Origin: Archangium violaceum
Lineage (GTDB): Bacteria; Myxococcota; Myxococcia; Myxococcales; Myxococcaceae
NCBI RefSeq assembly: GCF_016887565.1
Contig: NZ_CP069396.1
Coordinates: forward strand, 6,058,001-6,122,000
DNA length: 64,000 nucleotides
Reading direction: 5' to 3'
The position numbers and the translations under genes were made by a program. Under the pieces are notes generated by a model that was not told the DNA's origin, ran no database searches, and worked only from the letters and a program-made list of their open reading frames with translations. Shown piece by piece: positions 1-8,918 of the stretch. The first letter of the stretch is position 1, and every line of letters begins with the position of its first letter.

Positions 1-219
1 GCCACCGCCGACAATCAGGACGTCGATCGTCTCGGTCACCGCCGGACGGGTGAAGCCGGGCTCGACGTACGGATCCCTGTCGAAATCCTTATAGACGCCG
101 CTGAGGTCGCGGTACTGGGTGTCGCCGTCGGGACGCAGCCGCTTCTCGCGCTCGAGCCGGTACTTCTCCTTCAGCGCTTCCGGAGAGAACGAGACCACAC
201 CCTTGTTCTTCTCATTCAT
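1..219 (-). CDS. FAD-dependent monooxygenase, Baeyer-Villiger type, N-terminal part
   Basis: Only the first 73 codons lie in the window; the gene runs off the left edge. The peptide has a charged N-terminal extension ([18 protein letters not shown]), then a [17 protein letters not shown] stretch, and ends in IDVLIVGGG, the start of a Rossmann FAD-binding motif (GxGxxG). This layout, an N-terminal arm of about 65 residues before the dinucleotide fold, is typical of longer Baeyer-Villiger and related flavin monooxygenases that insert oxygen into ketones with NADPH. The start is the ATG at 219 with AAGGAG about 8 bases upstream. It lies 77 bp downstream of the TetR gene on the same strand, so the two are probably co-transcribed and the regulator probably controls it. 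Substrate unknown; the family call rests on the N-terminus only. Confidence 0.7.
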   Translation of the reverse strand, partial: MNEKNKGVVSFSPEALKEKYRLEREKRLRPDGDTQYRDLSGVYKDFDRDPYVEPGFTRPAVTETIDVLIVGGG

Positions 220-296
220 GAGCATTTCTCCTTCACTTGGGTTGTTTTCGACGGAGGTGTTGCCTTTGCCGGGTGTGCCGTTCTCGTCCAGCGAGG

Positions 297-941
297 TCAC
301 CGGCGGGCGGAGACGGGGGCCAGCCACAAGCCGACGAGCGCGTCGACCAGACCCGCCGCGGTGGACTCCCAGGTCGAGCGGGGGTTCGCGGTGCCCGCGT
401 GCAGCGCGCGTTCCCGCTCGGCGCACATGTGCACGATCAGCAACCGGCCCATGTCGCTGCGCTCCTGCCGCACGTCCTCGGGCAGACGGGGGATCAGCCG
501 GGACATGCCTTCGAGGGCCTGCTTCAGCGACCGCGAGGTGAACGACTCGTTGATCACGCGCTCGCGCAAGGAGGGATGGGTCATCACCTGGGCGATGAAG
601 CGCGCGTACCAGGAGGGGATGCCCAGCGAGGCGATGTGCTGGGTGGTGGGTCGCACGAGGCAGGACACCCAGTCGCGCAGGTCGGGCGAGCCGGTGAGCT
701 CCGCGAGCAGGTCGGTGCGCCGCCGCTCCATCGACTCGGAATGCCGACGCACGATGGCCAGGATGAGCTCTTCCTTGGAGCCGAAGTGGTAGCCGACGGC
801 GAAGTTGTTGGACTGGCCCGCTGCCTCGCTCACCTGGCGGTTGGAGACGGCCTCGACGCCGTGCTCGGCGAACAGGCGCTCGGCCGTGACGAGGAGAAGC
901 TCGCGAGTCTCGCTGCCCCGGTCGGATTTGCTCGGGCTCAC
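297..941 (-). CDS. TetR/AcrR family transcriptional regulator
   Basis: The 214-residue protein has an N-terminal helix-turn-helix: [18 protein letters not shown], then [16 protein letters not shown] and [14 protein letters not shown], the usual three helices with the YHxGSKEEL signature. The rest is the helical ligand-binding domain, so it is probably a repressor released by a small ligand. An in-frame extension reaches 1028, but it is Arg/Gly/Pro-rich and would start inside the operator region. I chose the GTG at 941 ([11 protein letters not shown]), about 30 residues before the HTH, although its ribosome site is weak. An inverted repeat 97 bp upstream is the likely operator. The monooxygenase gene follows downstream on the same strand. 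Confidence 0.88.
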   Translation of the reverse strand: MSPSKSDRGSETRELLLVTAERLFAEHGVEAVSNRQVSEAAGQSNNFAVGYHFGSKEELILAIVRRHSESMERRRTDLLAELTGSPDLRDWVSCLVRPTTQHIASLGIPSWYARFIAQVMTHPSLRERVINESFTSRSLKQALEGMSRLIPRLPEDVRQERSDMGRLLIVHMCAERERALHAGTANPRSTWESTAAGLVDALVGLWLAPVSARR

Positions 942-1037
942 GAGAGCACCGGGGCCCTTCCCAGGACCTGCTTGCTGTCGCCGGCACTCATCACGACCTC
1001 CGGGGGGATGGCCCGTCCTCGAGCCCACGCGAGCAGG

Positions 1038-1074
1038 ATTAAGTCAGTCGACTGAGCAAGTCAACTGACTTAAT
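1038..1074. promoter_or_regulatory. TetR-type operator: perfect 11-bp inverted repeat
   Basis: ATTAAGTCAGT at 1038-1048 is the exact reverse complement of ACTGACTTAAT at 1064-1074, with 15 bp between. The spacer adds a second element: TCAGTCGACTGA across 1045-1056 is itself palindromic. The segment is AT-richer than its surroundings and lies directly upstream of the TetR gene, so autoregulation and control of the downstream monooxygenase are likely. The rest of 942-1169 shows nothing I can name. Confidence 0.75.
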
Positions 1075-1169
1075 CTCGCGCCTGGTCGAGGAGGAGGCAG
1101 CCTCGCCGGTGGGTTCGAGGCGCACACACGCCCCGCTGGAGGTCGAGCTTCGCGGGGGGCCGCGTCGTC

Positions 1170-1883
1170 TCAGGCCGTGGCCCGTGAATTCGGGTCCGGA
1201 GCGGCGTGGACCCTCGAGCGGTTTTCCGCCATGGCCTCGAGGCTGTAGCGCTGCATCAGCTGGATCCAGCTGTTGACGCACTGGTATGCCCCGTGAACCA
1301 TGCCGCGGAACAGCAGGGGATCCCGGCCATGGGTGGCGACGAGCTGGAAGATCTCCTTCCCGTGCTCCTGATCCGCATGGCTGTGGTGGAGCAAGGTCCT
1401 CAACGCCTTCCTCGGGATGCCGAGTCGCCGGGCAATCTGTCGCAGCGCCTCGGCATCGGGTGGGTGGCACTCCGTCGCGAAGTAGAGGCCGAGCACCGCC
1501 GTCGGGGAGCTGTTCTGGAGGAGCGCGAGTTGGTTCTGGGTCAGCTCGCGAAGCTCCGGGTCGGGTCCACTCGAGAGGATGTCTTCGCGGCGGCAGCCAA
1601 TCGCGGACAGGTCCTCCAGGAGCCAGGCGGGGTGCGCCCCCTCCTCCCTGGCATGTTCTCGGGCCCAGGCCAGGAACGCGTCATGGGTGGAGCCACACCT
1701 GTTGGCCTCGTGAATCGCCGTGCGGAGCAGGTGGTTGGCGATGTTCATGAAGTGGTAGACCTGAACGGCCACCCTTCGCCATCCATTGGCTCCGGAAGAG
1801 GCGAGGAGCCAACTCCACCACTGGTGGTGCAGCGCATGCTGGGGCGCGAGGAACCGTTCGAGCCTTCGGGCCGGGTTCGCCAT
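1170..1883 (-). CDS. Heme-oxygenase-like diiron oxidase (iron-containing redox enzyme family)
   Basis: 237 residues, predicted all-helical, of the TenA/PqqC/heme-oxygenase fold. Likely iron ligands fit the heme-oxygenase-like diiron oxidase (HDO) pattern: Glu/His in AIHEANRCG, EEGAHPAWLLED (ExxH) in the middle, ATECH, and the C-terminal HHSHADQEHGKE (HxxDxxxH). Known members use O2 to cleave or desaturate small molecules or modified amino acids (UndA, BesC, SznF). The substrate here cannot be read from sequence. The gene starts at 1883, 25 bp after the stop of a 93-codon gene on the same strand, so the two look like a two-gene operon. It could also be a cofactor-free PqqC/TenA-like enzyme if the ligands are not all used. 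Confidence 0.75.
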   Translation of the reverse strand: MANPARRLERFLAPQHALHHQWWSWLLASSGANGWRRVAVQVYHFMNIANHLLRTAIHEANRCGSTHDAFLAWAREHAREEGAHPAWLLEDLSAIGCRREDILSSGPDPELRELTQNQLALLQNSSPTAVLGLYFATECHPPDAEALRQIARRLGIPRKALRTLLHHSHADQEHGKEIFQLVATHGRDPLLFRGMVHGAYQCVNSWIQLMQRYSLEAMAENRSRVHAAPDPNSRATA

Positions 1884-1908
1884 GTGAGCGCTCTTCCGTT
1901 CCGTGGAT

Positions 1909-2190
1909 TCAGATGCAAAACATCTGGGCCTTGAGCTTCTTCGTCAGCTTGTGGGTGTAGATGAGCTTGTCGATGTCTTCATCGGTCGCGTTCTTGAGAA
2001 ACTCCACTTCCGCCGGGCTCAAGTATCTCCCCTGGGTGCTCAACACCTTCGCCACGCCTTTGACGCCCTGCTTCTCCAACTCCCGGATGGATTCATCCAG
2101 TGTGCGAACTCTTTCGGCTGCCAGGGTCGAGAGATCCTTCATCTCCTTGTTCAGTTCCCGGATCGCACGTTTTCTTTCCTCTGGCTTCAT
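1909..2190 (-). CDS. Small helical protein, possible partner or peptide substrate of the diiron oxidase
   Basis: 93 residues, strongly charged and helical (MKPEERKRAIRELNKEMKDL...), ending in KKLKAQMFCI with a single Cys next to the C-terminus. A good ribosome site (AGGAAGGGG) precedes the ATG at 2190. I do not recognise the family. The position directly ahead of an HDO enzyme and the Cys-containing tail after an acidic/basic helical leader allow two readings: a peptide precursor modified by the enzyme, or a small accessory protein. There is no Gly-Gly leader motif and no transporter or protease next to it, which weakens the precursor reading. Confidence 0.6.
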   Translation of the reverse strand: MKPEERKRAIRELNKEMKDLSTLAAERVRTLDESIRELEKQGVKGVAKVLSTQGRYLSPAEVEFLKNATDEDIDKLIYTHKLTKKLKAQMFCI

Positions 2191-2479
2191 GTGTGTTTCC
2201 CCTTCCTGAGAGGTTGTGTGGTTCCGTCCTGGAAGGTTGTTCCTGGTGGTGTGACAACCAAGGGATTCCCGGTCCGAGGGTTGTGTCGGGGGGGAGATAC
2301 TCGGGGCAGCATGGTCGCCCAGGGGGGAGGCTCCCAGTCACCTGAGCACCGGGAGGAGCGGGCGACAGGCTCGGCGAAGAGTCGGCCCGCCGGCTCCCGG
2401 GTCTGGTGACTTCCTTACATCACACCTCGGGTTGTCATTATCTCCCTCTGTGTAGAGGTATTTCGAAAGGCGGTAGCGC
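2191..2479. promoter_or_regulatory. Divergent intergenic region
   Basis: 289 bp separate the leftward small-protein/oxidase pair from the rightward kinase gene, so promoters for both directions must lie here. AT content rises at about 2409-2465 before the kinase start, where TTGTCA and a later GTATTT could serve as weak promoter elements. No operator palindrome or riboswitch-like fold was recognised. Confidence 0.4.
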
Positions 2480-5400
2480 ATGGAAGGAGACTCTGGTCCA
2501 GAGCTCAGCGGGGAGGACTTGCCCTCAGTGGACTCACTGGGCGATGAGCTCGACTTCGAGGACTCCTTGCTGAGAGCAGTGGCCTTGCCTGCTCCGCTGC
2601 ATCACAACCCGGAGATAGGAGCTGGGTTGGGGGGGCAGGATGGTCGCCGGTTCAAGATCCTCGAGCGGCTGGGGGGCGGCGCCATGGGGTGCGTCTACCT
2701 GGCCTGGGACGAGCAGCTTCACCGCAAGGTAGCTCTCAAGTTCCTGCTCCCCAGGCGCACCGATGAGGAGATGACCGCGCTGCTGCGCCAGGAGGCCCGG
2801 GTCATCGCGCAGCTCGATCACGAGAACATCGTGCGCCTCTTCGATGTCTCGGATTGGCAGCCCGGTCCCGGACTACCACGCTTCCCCTTCCTCGTCATGG
2901 AGAGCCTGGAGGGTGAGTCGCTGGATTCCTTGATGCGGCACGAGAAGTTGGAGCTGCCGCGCGTCCTGCGCATCCTGGCGGAGGTGGCCGCCGGGCTCGC
3001 TCATGCGCATGCGCAGCACGTCGTCCACCGGGATCTCAAGCCCAGCAACATCTTCATCACCCAGGAGGGGAGGGTGAAGCTGCTGGATTTCGGCCTGGCC
3101 TACCTGCTGAGCTCCGAGCCCCACTTCTCCTCACGGCGCTCCCTGGCCATGGCCGGGACGCCAGCCTACATGGCTCCAGAGCAATGGAGAGGGGAATGGC
3201 AGGATGGGCGCACGGACCTGTGGGCCGCCGGGGTGGTGCTCTACGAGTTGCTCACCGGGACGCTCCCGTTCCCGGAGGGCTCCCCGGCGCAGTTCCGCAC
3301 CTGGGTGACGTCTCCAGAGCCGATGCCCTCGGTGCGCGAGCGCCGCCCGGAGCTGCCGTGGGAAGTCGCGATGCTCGTGGACACGGCGCTGGCCAAGGAT
3401 CCCTCCCAGCGCTTCCAGACGGCCCAGGAGCTGTATCAGGAGGTGCGAGAGCTGGAGGAGCATCTGGGCTTCCGACCCTCGGACTCGTCATCTCCGCGCA
3501 TCCAGCGCCGACAGGTGACGCTGCTGGCGTGCTCCCTGACGGGCCTCGACCACATGAGCACGGACCCGCCCGACGCGGAGGATCTCGGCGAGTTGGAGAT
3601 CGCCTTCCACCGGGCCTGTGCGGCGGCCATCCAGCAGGCGGGTGGCCACCTCGCTCTATCGATGGGCAATGAGGTGCTCGCCTGCTTCGGTCATCCCCAG
3701 GTCCATGAGGAGGACGCGGAGCGTGCCGTGCGTACCGGGCTGTATCTGTCGCGCCACATCCCCGAGGAGATCCAGACGCGGGTGACGCAATTCCTCTCCC
3801 ATCCGTTGGCGGTGAAGGTGGGCATCCACACGGATACGGTCATCCTGGAAGCGGGTCCCGTGGGGACGCAGGGGCAGGTGTTGACGTTCCGGGGAGAGGC
3901 CCCCCAGCGGGTGAGGTGGCTGGCGAAACAGGCCGCGCCTGGGACGATCCTGCTCAGCGGTGCGACCTGGGAGCTGGTCCGTGGAGCCTTCGAGACCCAG
4001 ATGCTGGGCCCCCGGGACTTCCAGTGGCTCTCGGGCACGACACACCTGGACGTCCACCAGGTGCTGGCCGAGCGAACGGCCGTGTCCCGTTTCGATCGAA
4101 AGCGCCTGGCCAGCGGACTGACGCCCCTGGTGGGGCGGGAACGGGAGCTGGAGGCGCTGCTGGCGCACTGGCAGCAGGCCCAGGGAGGACAGGGCGGCGC
4201 TGTCCTGCTGTACGGCGAGGCCGGCATCGGCAAGTCGCGCCTCATCCGGGAGGTGGGGCAGCGGGTGGCGGCGGAGGGGGGCCTGTGGTTGCAGTTCCAG
4301 TGCTGGTCCCAATCGGGCTCCAGTGCGCTGCGTCCCGTCATCGAGCTGCTGCGCCACTCCCTGCGGGAGGTCGCACCCGAGCAGCGGCGGGGCGTGCTGG
4401 AGGAGCGGCTGGCGGCGCTGGGCCTGTCCCTCGAGGCCATCCAGTTGCTGGTCTCCCTGCTGATGCTCGAGCCTCCGGTCCCGCAGGTACTGCGGCTGTC
4501 CCCGGAGCGACGCAAGGAAGCCACCCTCGAGGCGCTGGTGAGCCTGTTGCTGCTCGGCGCGATGCGACAGCCGATCCTGGCCGTCGTGGAGGACCTGCAT
4601 TGGGCCGATCCTTCCACCCTAGAGCTGCTCGGACGCGTGCTGCGGCAGCTGAAGGGTGCACCTGTCCTGCTGGTGCTCAGCGCCCGTCCCGAATTCATCC
4701 CTCCCTGGGGGACGGACTCCGGGTTCCGGTCGCTGACGCTCGAACGCCTGTCGATGGAGGAGATCTCCGTGCTGGTGCGGCGGGTCGCCTGGAGACGCGA
4801 GCTGCCGGAAGACGTGGTCGCGCAGATGGCGGCACGCACGGACGGCATCCCCCTCTTCGCCGAAGAGATGGCCCGGCTGATCCTCGGACGCGGGACGGCC
4901 AGAGGTGCCTGGTCGGTTCCGCACGCCATTCCGTTCACCCTGCAGGAGTTGTTGTTCGCCCGGCTGGACAGGCTCCCGTCCCGGCTGAAGTCACTGGCCC
5001 AGCTGGCGTCGGTGATCGGGCGCAGCTTCCATCAAAAGCTGCTGGTCCAGCTCACCCGGCGCAGTGAGATCGCGCTGCGGCGCGACCTGGAGGGGCTGTT
5101 GGCGGCGGAGCTGCTGCAGCCGCAGGAGGGTAGCGCCGAGCCGGGATATCAGTTCCGTCATGCGCTCCAGCAGGAGGCTGCCTACCTGTCCTTGCCCCGG
5201 AGTGCCCGGCGCGCACATCACCGGTCCATCGCCTCCGTACTGGTGGAGCGGTTTCCCATGGTGGTGGATGAGCAGCCAGAGGTGCTGGCCCACCACTATA
5301 CGGAGGCGGGAGACGTCGAGACGGCCATCCATTACTGGGTTCGGGCGGGGGAGCTCGCCAGCAAACGCCTGGCCAACGAGGAGGCCATCCGCCACCTCAC

Positions 5401-6532
5401 CCTGGCGCTGCAACTGCTGCGCAGCCTGCCGGAGTCTCCCGAGCGTCCCGGGCAGGAGTTGAAGCTGCTGTTGACCCTGGGCGTGCCACTCGTCCAGGTC
5501 CAGGGCTACGGCTCCCCCGAGGTCATGCGGATCCACGGCCGAGCGCATGAGCTGCTCCTCTCGGGAGACGAGTCCCTGGAGATGCTCGAGCTGCCCTACT
5601 GGAGCCTGTATGCCTATCATTTCTCACGGTCCAACTATTCCCTGGCGCGCGAGGTGGCGGAGTTCATGGTGGGCGTCGGGCAGCGCCAACATGACCCGGA
5701 GCTGCTCGCCCAGGCCTACCGGATGCTGTCCCTGATCAGCATCATCTGGGGCCGGTTGCACGAGGCGCAGGACCATGCCCGGCATGCCGAGCTGTGTTCG
5801 GACTTCGATCTCGAGCGGCACCGGGCCGTGGCGGCCAGGCAGTGGATCAACCCGCGGGTGGCGGCGCTGTCCTATGGCTATGTCTATCAGACGATGCTCA
5901 ATCATTCCGAGGAGGCGTACCGCTACGGTCTGGAGACGATGGATCTGGCCTTGCGCATCGGCCATCCCCATACGACAGCGTTCGCGTTGATCCAATTGGC
6001 CATCGGCTGCCACTTCCGCGAGGACGCGCAGGGGGTGTTGAGGTGGACCGGGGAGGCCGGCAGGCTCGCCGACGAGAACCGCTTCCGGATGTGGCGGGCC
6101 TGGGCCTCGATGTTCCGGAGCTGGGGACTGGCCGCGGTGGGGCGGCCCCAGGAGGGCCTCAGGCTCAGCGAGGAGGCGAGCGAATATCTGCGCACCTCGG
6201 GCATCCTGGCCTACCAGTTCAATTACAATCTTGGCATCCGCGCGGACATCCTCCTGCGGCTCGGACGGCCCAGGGAGGCCCTGGAGACGCTCGATGTAGC
6301 GCTGCGATGTTTGGACAAGGTGGGGGAGCGCTTCTACGAGCCCGAGTTGCACCGCCTCCGGGGCGAGTCGCTTCGAAGTCTGGGCCGCGAAGAGGCGGCC
6401 CGGGAGAGCTTTTCCCAGGCCCTGCGTACCGCCCGTGCACAAGGCTCGATCGCCTTCGAGCTCAAGGCGGGTGAAGCGCTGGGACTGCGGCCGCCTCTTT
6501 CTCCTTCCGCGTCAACCTGGGTGAGTGGGTGA
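2480..6532 (+). CDS. Ser/Thr protein kinase fused to cyclase-like, AAA ATPase and TPR regions
   Basis: 1,350-residue cytoplasmic signalling protein. Residues about 58-325 are a complete kinase: LGGGAMGCVYLA glycine loop, VALKFL lysine, HRDLKPSNI catalytic loop, DFGLA, and GTPAYMAPEQW. Residues about 345-530 resemble a class III adenylate/guanylate cyclase domain, but the metal-binding Asp positions are lost (LLACSLTGL and SMGNEVLACFG in place of the usual FADL and GDGxMAxFG), so it is probably not a working cyclase. Residues about 550-800 hold an ATPase: PLVGRERELE, Walker A GEAGIGKSRL, Walker B AVVEDLHWADPS. The C-terminal 450 residues are TPR-like helical repeats. Such multi-domain kinases are frequent in myxobacteria. 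The last 21 bp overlap the convergent acetyltransferase gene. The signal it senses is unknown. Confidence 0.9.
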   Translation: MEGDSGPELSGEDLPSVDSLGDELDFEDSLLRAVALPAPLHHNPEIGAGLGGQDGRRFKILERLGGGAMGCVYLAWDEQLHRKVALKFLLPRRTDEEMTALLRQEARVIAQLDHENIVRLFDVSDWQPGPGLPRFPFLVMESLEGESLDSLMRHEKLELPRVLRILAEVAAGLAHAHAQHVVHRDLKPSNIFITQEGRVKLLDFGLAYLLSSEPHFSSRRSLAMAGTPAYMAPEQWRGEWQDGRTDLWAAGVVLYELLTGTLPFPEGSPAQFRTWVTSPEPMPSVRERRPELPWEVAMLVDTALAKDPSQRFQTAQELYQEVRELEEHLGFRPSDSSSPRIQRRQVTLLACSLTGLDHMSTDPPDAEDLGELEIAFHRACAAAIQQAGGHLALSMGNEVLACFGHPQVHEEDAERAVRTGLYLSRHIPEEIQTRVTQFLSHPLAVKVGIHTDTVILEAGPVGTQGQVLTFRGEAPQRVRWLAKQAAPGTILLSGATWELVRGAFETQMLGPRDFQWLSGTTHLDVHQVLAERTAVSRFDRKRLASGLTPLVGRERELEALLAHWQQAQGGQGGAVLLYGEAGIGKSRLIREVGQRVAAEGGLWLQFQCWSQSGSSALRPVIELLRHSLREVAPEQRRGVLEERLAALGLSLEAIQLLVSLLMLEPPVPQVLRLSPERRKEATLEALVSLLLLGAMRQPILAVVEDLHWADPSTLELLGRVLRQLKGAPVLLVLSARPEFIPPWGTDSGFRSLTLERLSMEEISVLVRRVAWRRELPEDVVAQMAARTDGIPLFAEEMARLILGRGTARGAWSVPHAIPFTLQELLFARLDRLPSRLKSLAQLASVIGRSFHQKLLVQLTRRSEIALRRDLEGLLAAELLQPQEGSAEPGYQFRHALQQEAAYLSLPRSARRAHHRSIASVLVERFPMVVDEQPEVLAHHYTEAGDVETAIHYWVRAGELASKRLANEEAIRHLTLALQLLRSLPESPERPGQELKLLLTLGVPLVQVQGYGSPEVMRIHGRAHELLLSGDESLEMLELPYWSLYAYHFSRSNYSLAREVAEFMVGVGQRQHDPELLAQAYRMLSLISIIWGRLHEAQDHARHAELCSDFDLERHRAVAARQWINPRVAALSYGYVYQTMLNHSEEAYRYGLETMDLALRIGHPHTTAFALIQLAIGCHFREDAQGVLRWTGEAGRLADENRFRMWRAWASMFRSWGLAAVGRPQEGLRLSEEASEYLRTSGILAYQFNYNLGIRADILLRLGRPREALETLDVALRCLDKVGERFYEPELHRLRGESLRSLGREEAARESFSQALRTARAQGSIAFELKAGEALGLRPPLSPSASTWVSG

Positions 6533-7327
6533 GGGCGGAAGCCACGCATACAGCTCCAGGCTGCTCAGCTCGGTGAAGCCCAGCTTCTCGCAAATGGGGG
6601 CCGAGCTGGTGCGGTCCGCCTGGACGACAGCGGCCCGTGCTCCGTCGCGGTAGGCATCCGCCAGACGCCGCGCGACCAGACTGGTGTAGATGCGCCGGTG
6701 GCGCCAGACGGGAAGGGTGGCCGAGCTGAAGAGCTGGACGATGGGCTGGTCGGGCAGGTGTACCTTGGCGGCATAGGCCACGGGCTCCTTCACGCCGTCG
6801 AGATAGGCCAGGTAGACGCGCGCATGGAGTCGGCCCATGTGCCGCAGGAAGAGGAGGGCGAACTGGCGGCAGACGTCGTCCGGTGCGGGGTACGCCTGGG
6901 CCAGCAGCCTGCTCGCCACGTCCAGGTCATCCTCGGTGGCGACCCGGATGTGGATGTCGGGGGCCACCGGGATGGGGACCTGGAGGTCCGTCAGGGCCAG
7001 CCCCGCGAGGTCCGCCAGCTTGACGAACCCGAGGGCGGTGAGGCGCGGCCTCAGGTCGGCCGGGGTGGAGCCGGGCCCCACCAACCAGCCAACGGCCTTC
7101 TGCTCGTGGGCGAAGCGGTCGCGTACCCGCTGGATGGTGGCGTTCGCGTTCTCCGGGCTCAGCTGACTCAACCCCACCAGGTTGGAGAGGGGATAGGAGA
7201 CCGAGGTCCACCGGCCCTGGATGCCCGGGATCGATAGGGATTCCACCTGCCCGGACACATCGGGCAGCAGGAACATGCTGTCCTCGATCGCCCTCACGAG
7301 GGCTTCACGGGTAGGCGCCACATCCAT
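6512..7327 (-). CDS. GNAT family N-acetyltransferase
   Basis: 271 residues. The C-terminal half (about 125-265) carries a GNAT fold: IHIRVATEDDLDVA at its start, VYLAYLDGVKEPVAYAAKVHL for strands 3-4, then TLPVWRHRRIYTSLVARRLADAYRDGA, which stands at the acetyl-CoA binding loop (RxxGxG/A region, here RHRRIY), and CEKLGFTELSSLELY at the end. The N-terminal half looks like a degenerate second GNAT copy (ALGFVKLADLAGLAL). Substrate unknown. It follows the GH43 gene on the same strand after a hairpin, and its tail overlaps the kinase gene. No clear Shine-Dalgarno precedes the ATG at 7327. Confidence 0.75.
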   Translation of the reverse strand: MDVAPTREALVRAIEDSMFLLPDVSGQVESLSIPGIQGRWTSVSYPLSNLVGLSQLSPENANATIQRVRDRFAHEQKAVGWLVGPGSTPADLRPRLTALGFVKLADLAGLALTDLQVPIPVAPDIHIRVATEDDLDVASRLLAQAYPAPDDVCRQFALLFLRHMGRLHARVYLAYLDGVKEPVAYAAKVHLPDQPIVQLFSSATLPVWRHRRIYTSLVARRLADAYRDGARAAVVQADRTSSAPICEKLGFTELSSLELYAWLPPSPTHPG

Positions 7328-7427
7328 GGGGGTAAGGTAGGTGGCTCGAGCCAGGTTCGGACAGGGGCCCCAAGCGTGCGACAGTTCGCCAGACGAAGGG
7401 TGGGGCGAGGAGCCCTCCCGTCAATCC

Positions 7428-7455
7428 GCCAGCCCGCGGGAGACAGCGGGCTGGC
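7428..7455 (-). terminator. Hairpin after the GH43 gene
   Basis: GCCAGCCCGC at 7428-7437 pairs perfectly with GCGGGCTGGC at 7446-7455 around an 8-nt loop. It lies 27 bp past the stop of the GH43 gene in the direction of its transcription. No T-run is obvious, so it may act only as a partial terminator or mRNA stabiliser. Confidence 0.55.
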
Positions 7456-7481
7456 AGGGCACCGGAGCCTGGCTCGGCCTC

Positions 7482-8918
7482 TCAAGGCATCGGACGCGAG
7501 GTGACGGACGGCGCCTCGGGCATCGCCGGCCAGCCATTGCGCCAGATGATGGCGTCCACGAGCATGACGCGCGCGGTATGGCCCGCGTTCCACGCGTGGT
7601 AGACCATGACCGAGCTGCCCGCCGGCGTGTTCACGACCGAGCCGTGTCCTGGCCCTTCCCACCCGGGGACGGTCTTGAGGATCGGCGCGCTCGCCTTCGT
7701 GTAGGGGCCCAGCGGGCTGGTCGCGCGCGCCACGCCAATGGCATACGTGCCGTTGTAATAGGCGTTGCCGCTGTAGAAGAGGTAGTAGTAGCCGTCCCGC
7801 GCGACGACCCACGGCGCCTCGACGACTCCGCCCTCCCAGGTCCTGTCATTGGTGATCAACTGCGTCCGGGTGCCGACGAGCGACAGGCCATCCGCCGAGA
7901 GCGCCTGTCCGTAGATGGGCGTCTTCTGGCCGACGGCGTTGCCATCCGCCTTCCACACCAGGTAGCGCGCGCCCGCGGGGGTGGTGAGGAGCGTGGCGTC
8001 GATCATCCCCATGCCGGTGTCGTGCACGAGCGGACGGCCGATGTCCGTGAAGGGGCCGGTCGGGCTCGTCGCGGTGGCGGCGCCAACCGACAGCTTTCCA
8101 TCCGTGTGGCGCGCGGTGAAGTACGCGATGTACTGAGTGCCGACCTTGTGGATCTCCGGGGCCCAGAAGTCGCCGGTGGCCCACGTGGGCTTCCGGGTCG
8201 AGGGGAAGATGGAGCCCGCGCTCGTCCAGTGGACCAGGTCCGGCGAGGTGCGGATCGGAAACGCGTTCGCGGCGCCTCCCGACGTACAGGCGGCGATGTA
8301 CCGGCCCCCATCGAAGATGACGCCAGGGTCGGCGCAGTCCGCCGAGAGCACCGGGTTCTGATAGAGGCCGCCGCAGCCCGAGTACATGAACGACATGGCG
8401 CAGGCGTTCGAGCCGGTGAAGTACGGCTTCCAGTCGTTGGAGAGGATGGCGTAGGAGTTGGGGCTCTCGTTGACGCAGGCGCGGTCCCAGAACACGCGCC
8501 CGCCCACGTCGTCGTACTGCGCCGTCCCGGAGTGGATCCACGCCGGGCCGTAGGTGACGCGGGTGGTGCACGCGGGCGCGCCGGCACAGTTCGTGTCGAG
8601 CGCCATCACGCAGGCGTTGTTCCCAGTGAAGTACGGCTTCCAACCGTTGGAGAGCACGGCGTAGGAGTTGGTGCCCTCATTGATGCACCGGCCATCCCAC
8701 GTCACCAGGCCATCCGCGGTGTCGAACATGTCCGGGTGCCCCGATGGGTGGATCCACGCGTTGCCGTACGTGATGCGGGTGGTGCACGCGAGCGCCGCCT
8801 CGGTGGAGCGCGGGGCCTCACCGGACTCGACGTCGCCGAGCTCCCCGCCGCAGCCCGGGCCAGACACAAGCGCGGCGCCCACGACGGTGAGTGCCGCGAC
8901 ACGCTGATTCATTTTCAT
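7482..8918 (-). CDS. GH43 family glycoside hydrolase, predicted lipoprotein
   Basis: 478 residues. The N-terminus is a lipoprotein signal peptide (hydrophobic AALTVVGAALVSGPGC with Cys at about 23). Two tandem copies of a module of about 65 residues follow (about 44-107 and 115-176), each with ACTTRxTYGxAWIH, NSYAxLSNxWKPYFTG and NAC. The rest is a five-bladed propeller of the GH43 (arabinanase/xylosidase) type: base Asp in ADPGVIFD, pKa-modulating Asp in MIDATLL and acid Glu in VVEAPWVV. It probably trims arabinose- or xylose-containing glycans at the cell surface. AGGAGG lies 4 nt before the ATG at 8918 and 10 nt before a second ATG at 8912; either may be used. The following gene on the strand is the acetyltransferase. 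Confidence 0.87.
   Translation of the reverse strand: MKMNQRVAALTVVGAALVSGPGCGGELGDVESGEAPRSTEAALACTTRITYGNAWIHPSGHPDMFDTADGLVTWDGRCINEGTNSYAVLSNGWKPYFTGNNACVMALDTNCAGAPACTTRVTYGPAWIHSGTAQYDDVGGRVFWDRACVNESPNSYAILSNDWKPYFTGSNACAMSFMYSGCGGLYQNPVLSADCADPGVIFDGGRYIAACTSGGAANAFPIRTSPDLVHWTSAGSIFPSTRKPTWATGDFWAPEIHKVGTQYIAYFTARHTDGKLSVGAATATSPTGPFTDIGRPLVHDTGMGMIDATLLTTPAGARYLVWKADGNAVGQKTPIYGQALSADGLSLVGTRTQLITNDRTWEGGVVEAPWVVARDGYYYLFYSGNAYYNGTYAIGVARATSPLGPYTKASAPILKTVPGWEGPGHGSVVNTPAGSSVMVYHAWNAGHTARVMLVDAIIWRNGWPAMPEAPSVTSRPMP

Noticed and set aside
1039-1470. 143-codon frame across the TetR operator and the oxidase gene
   Set aside because: It lies in another frame of the oxidase gene, is Arg/Pro-rich and has no ribosome site.
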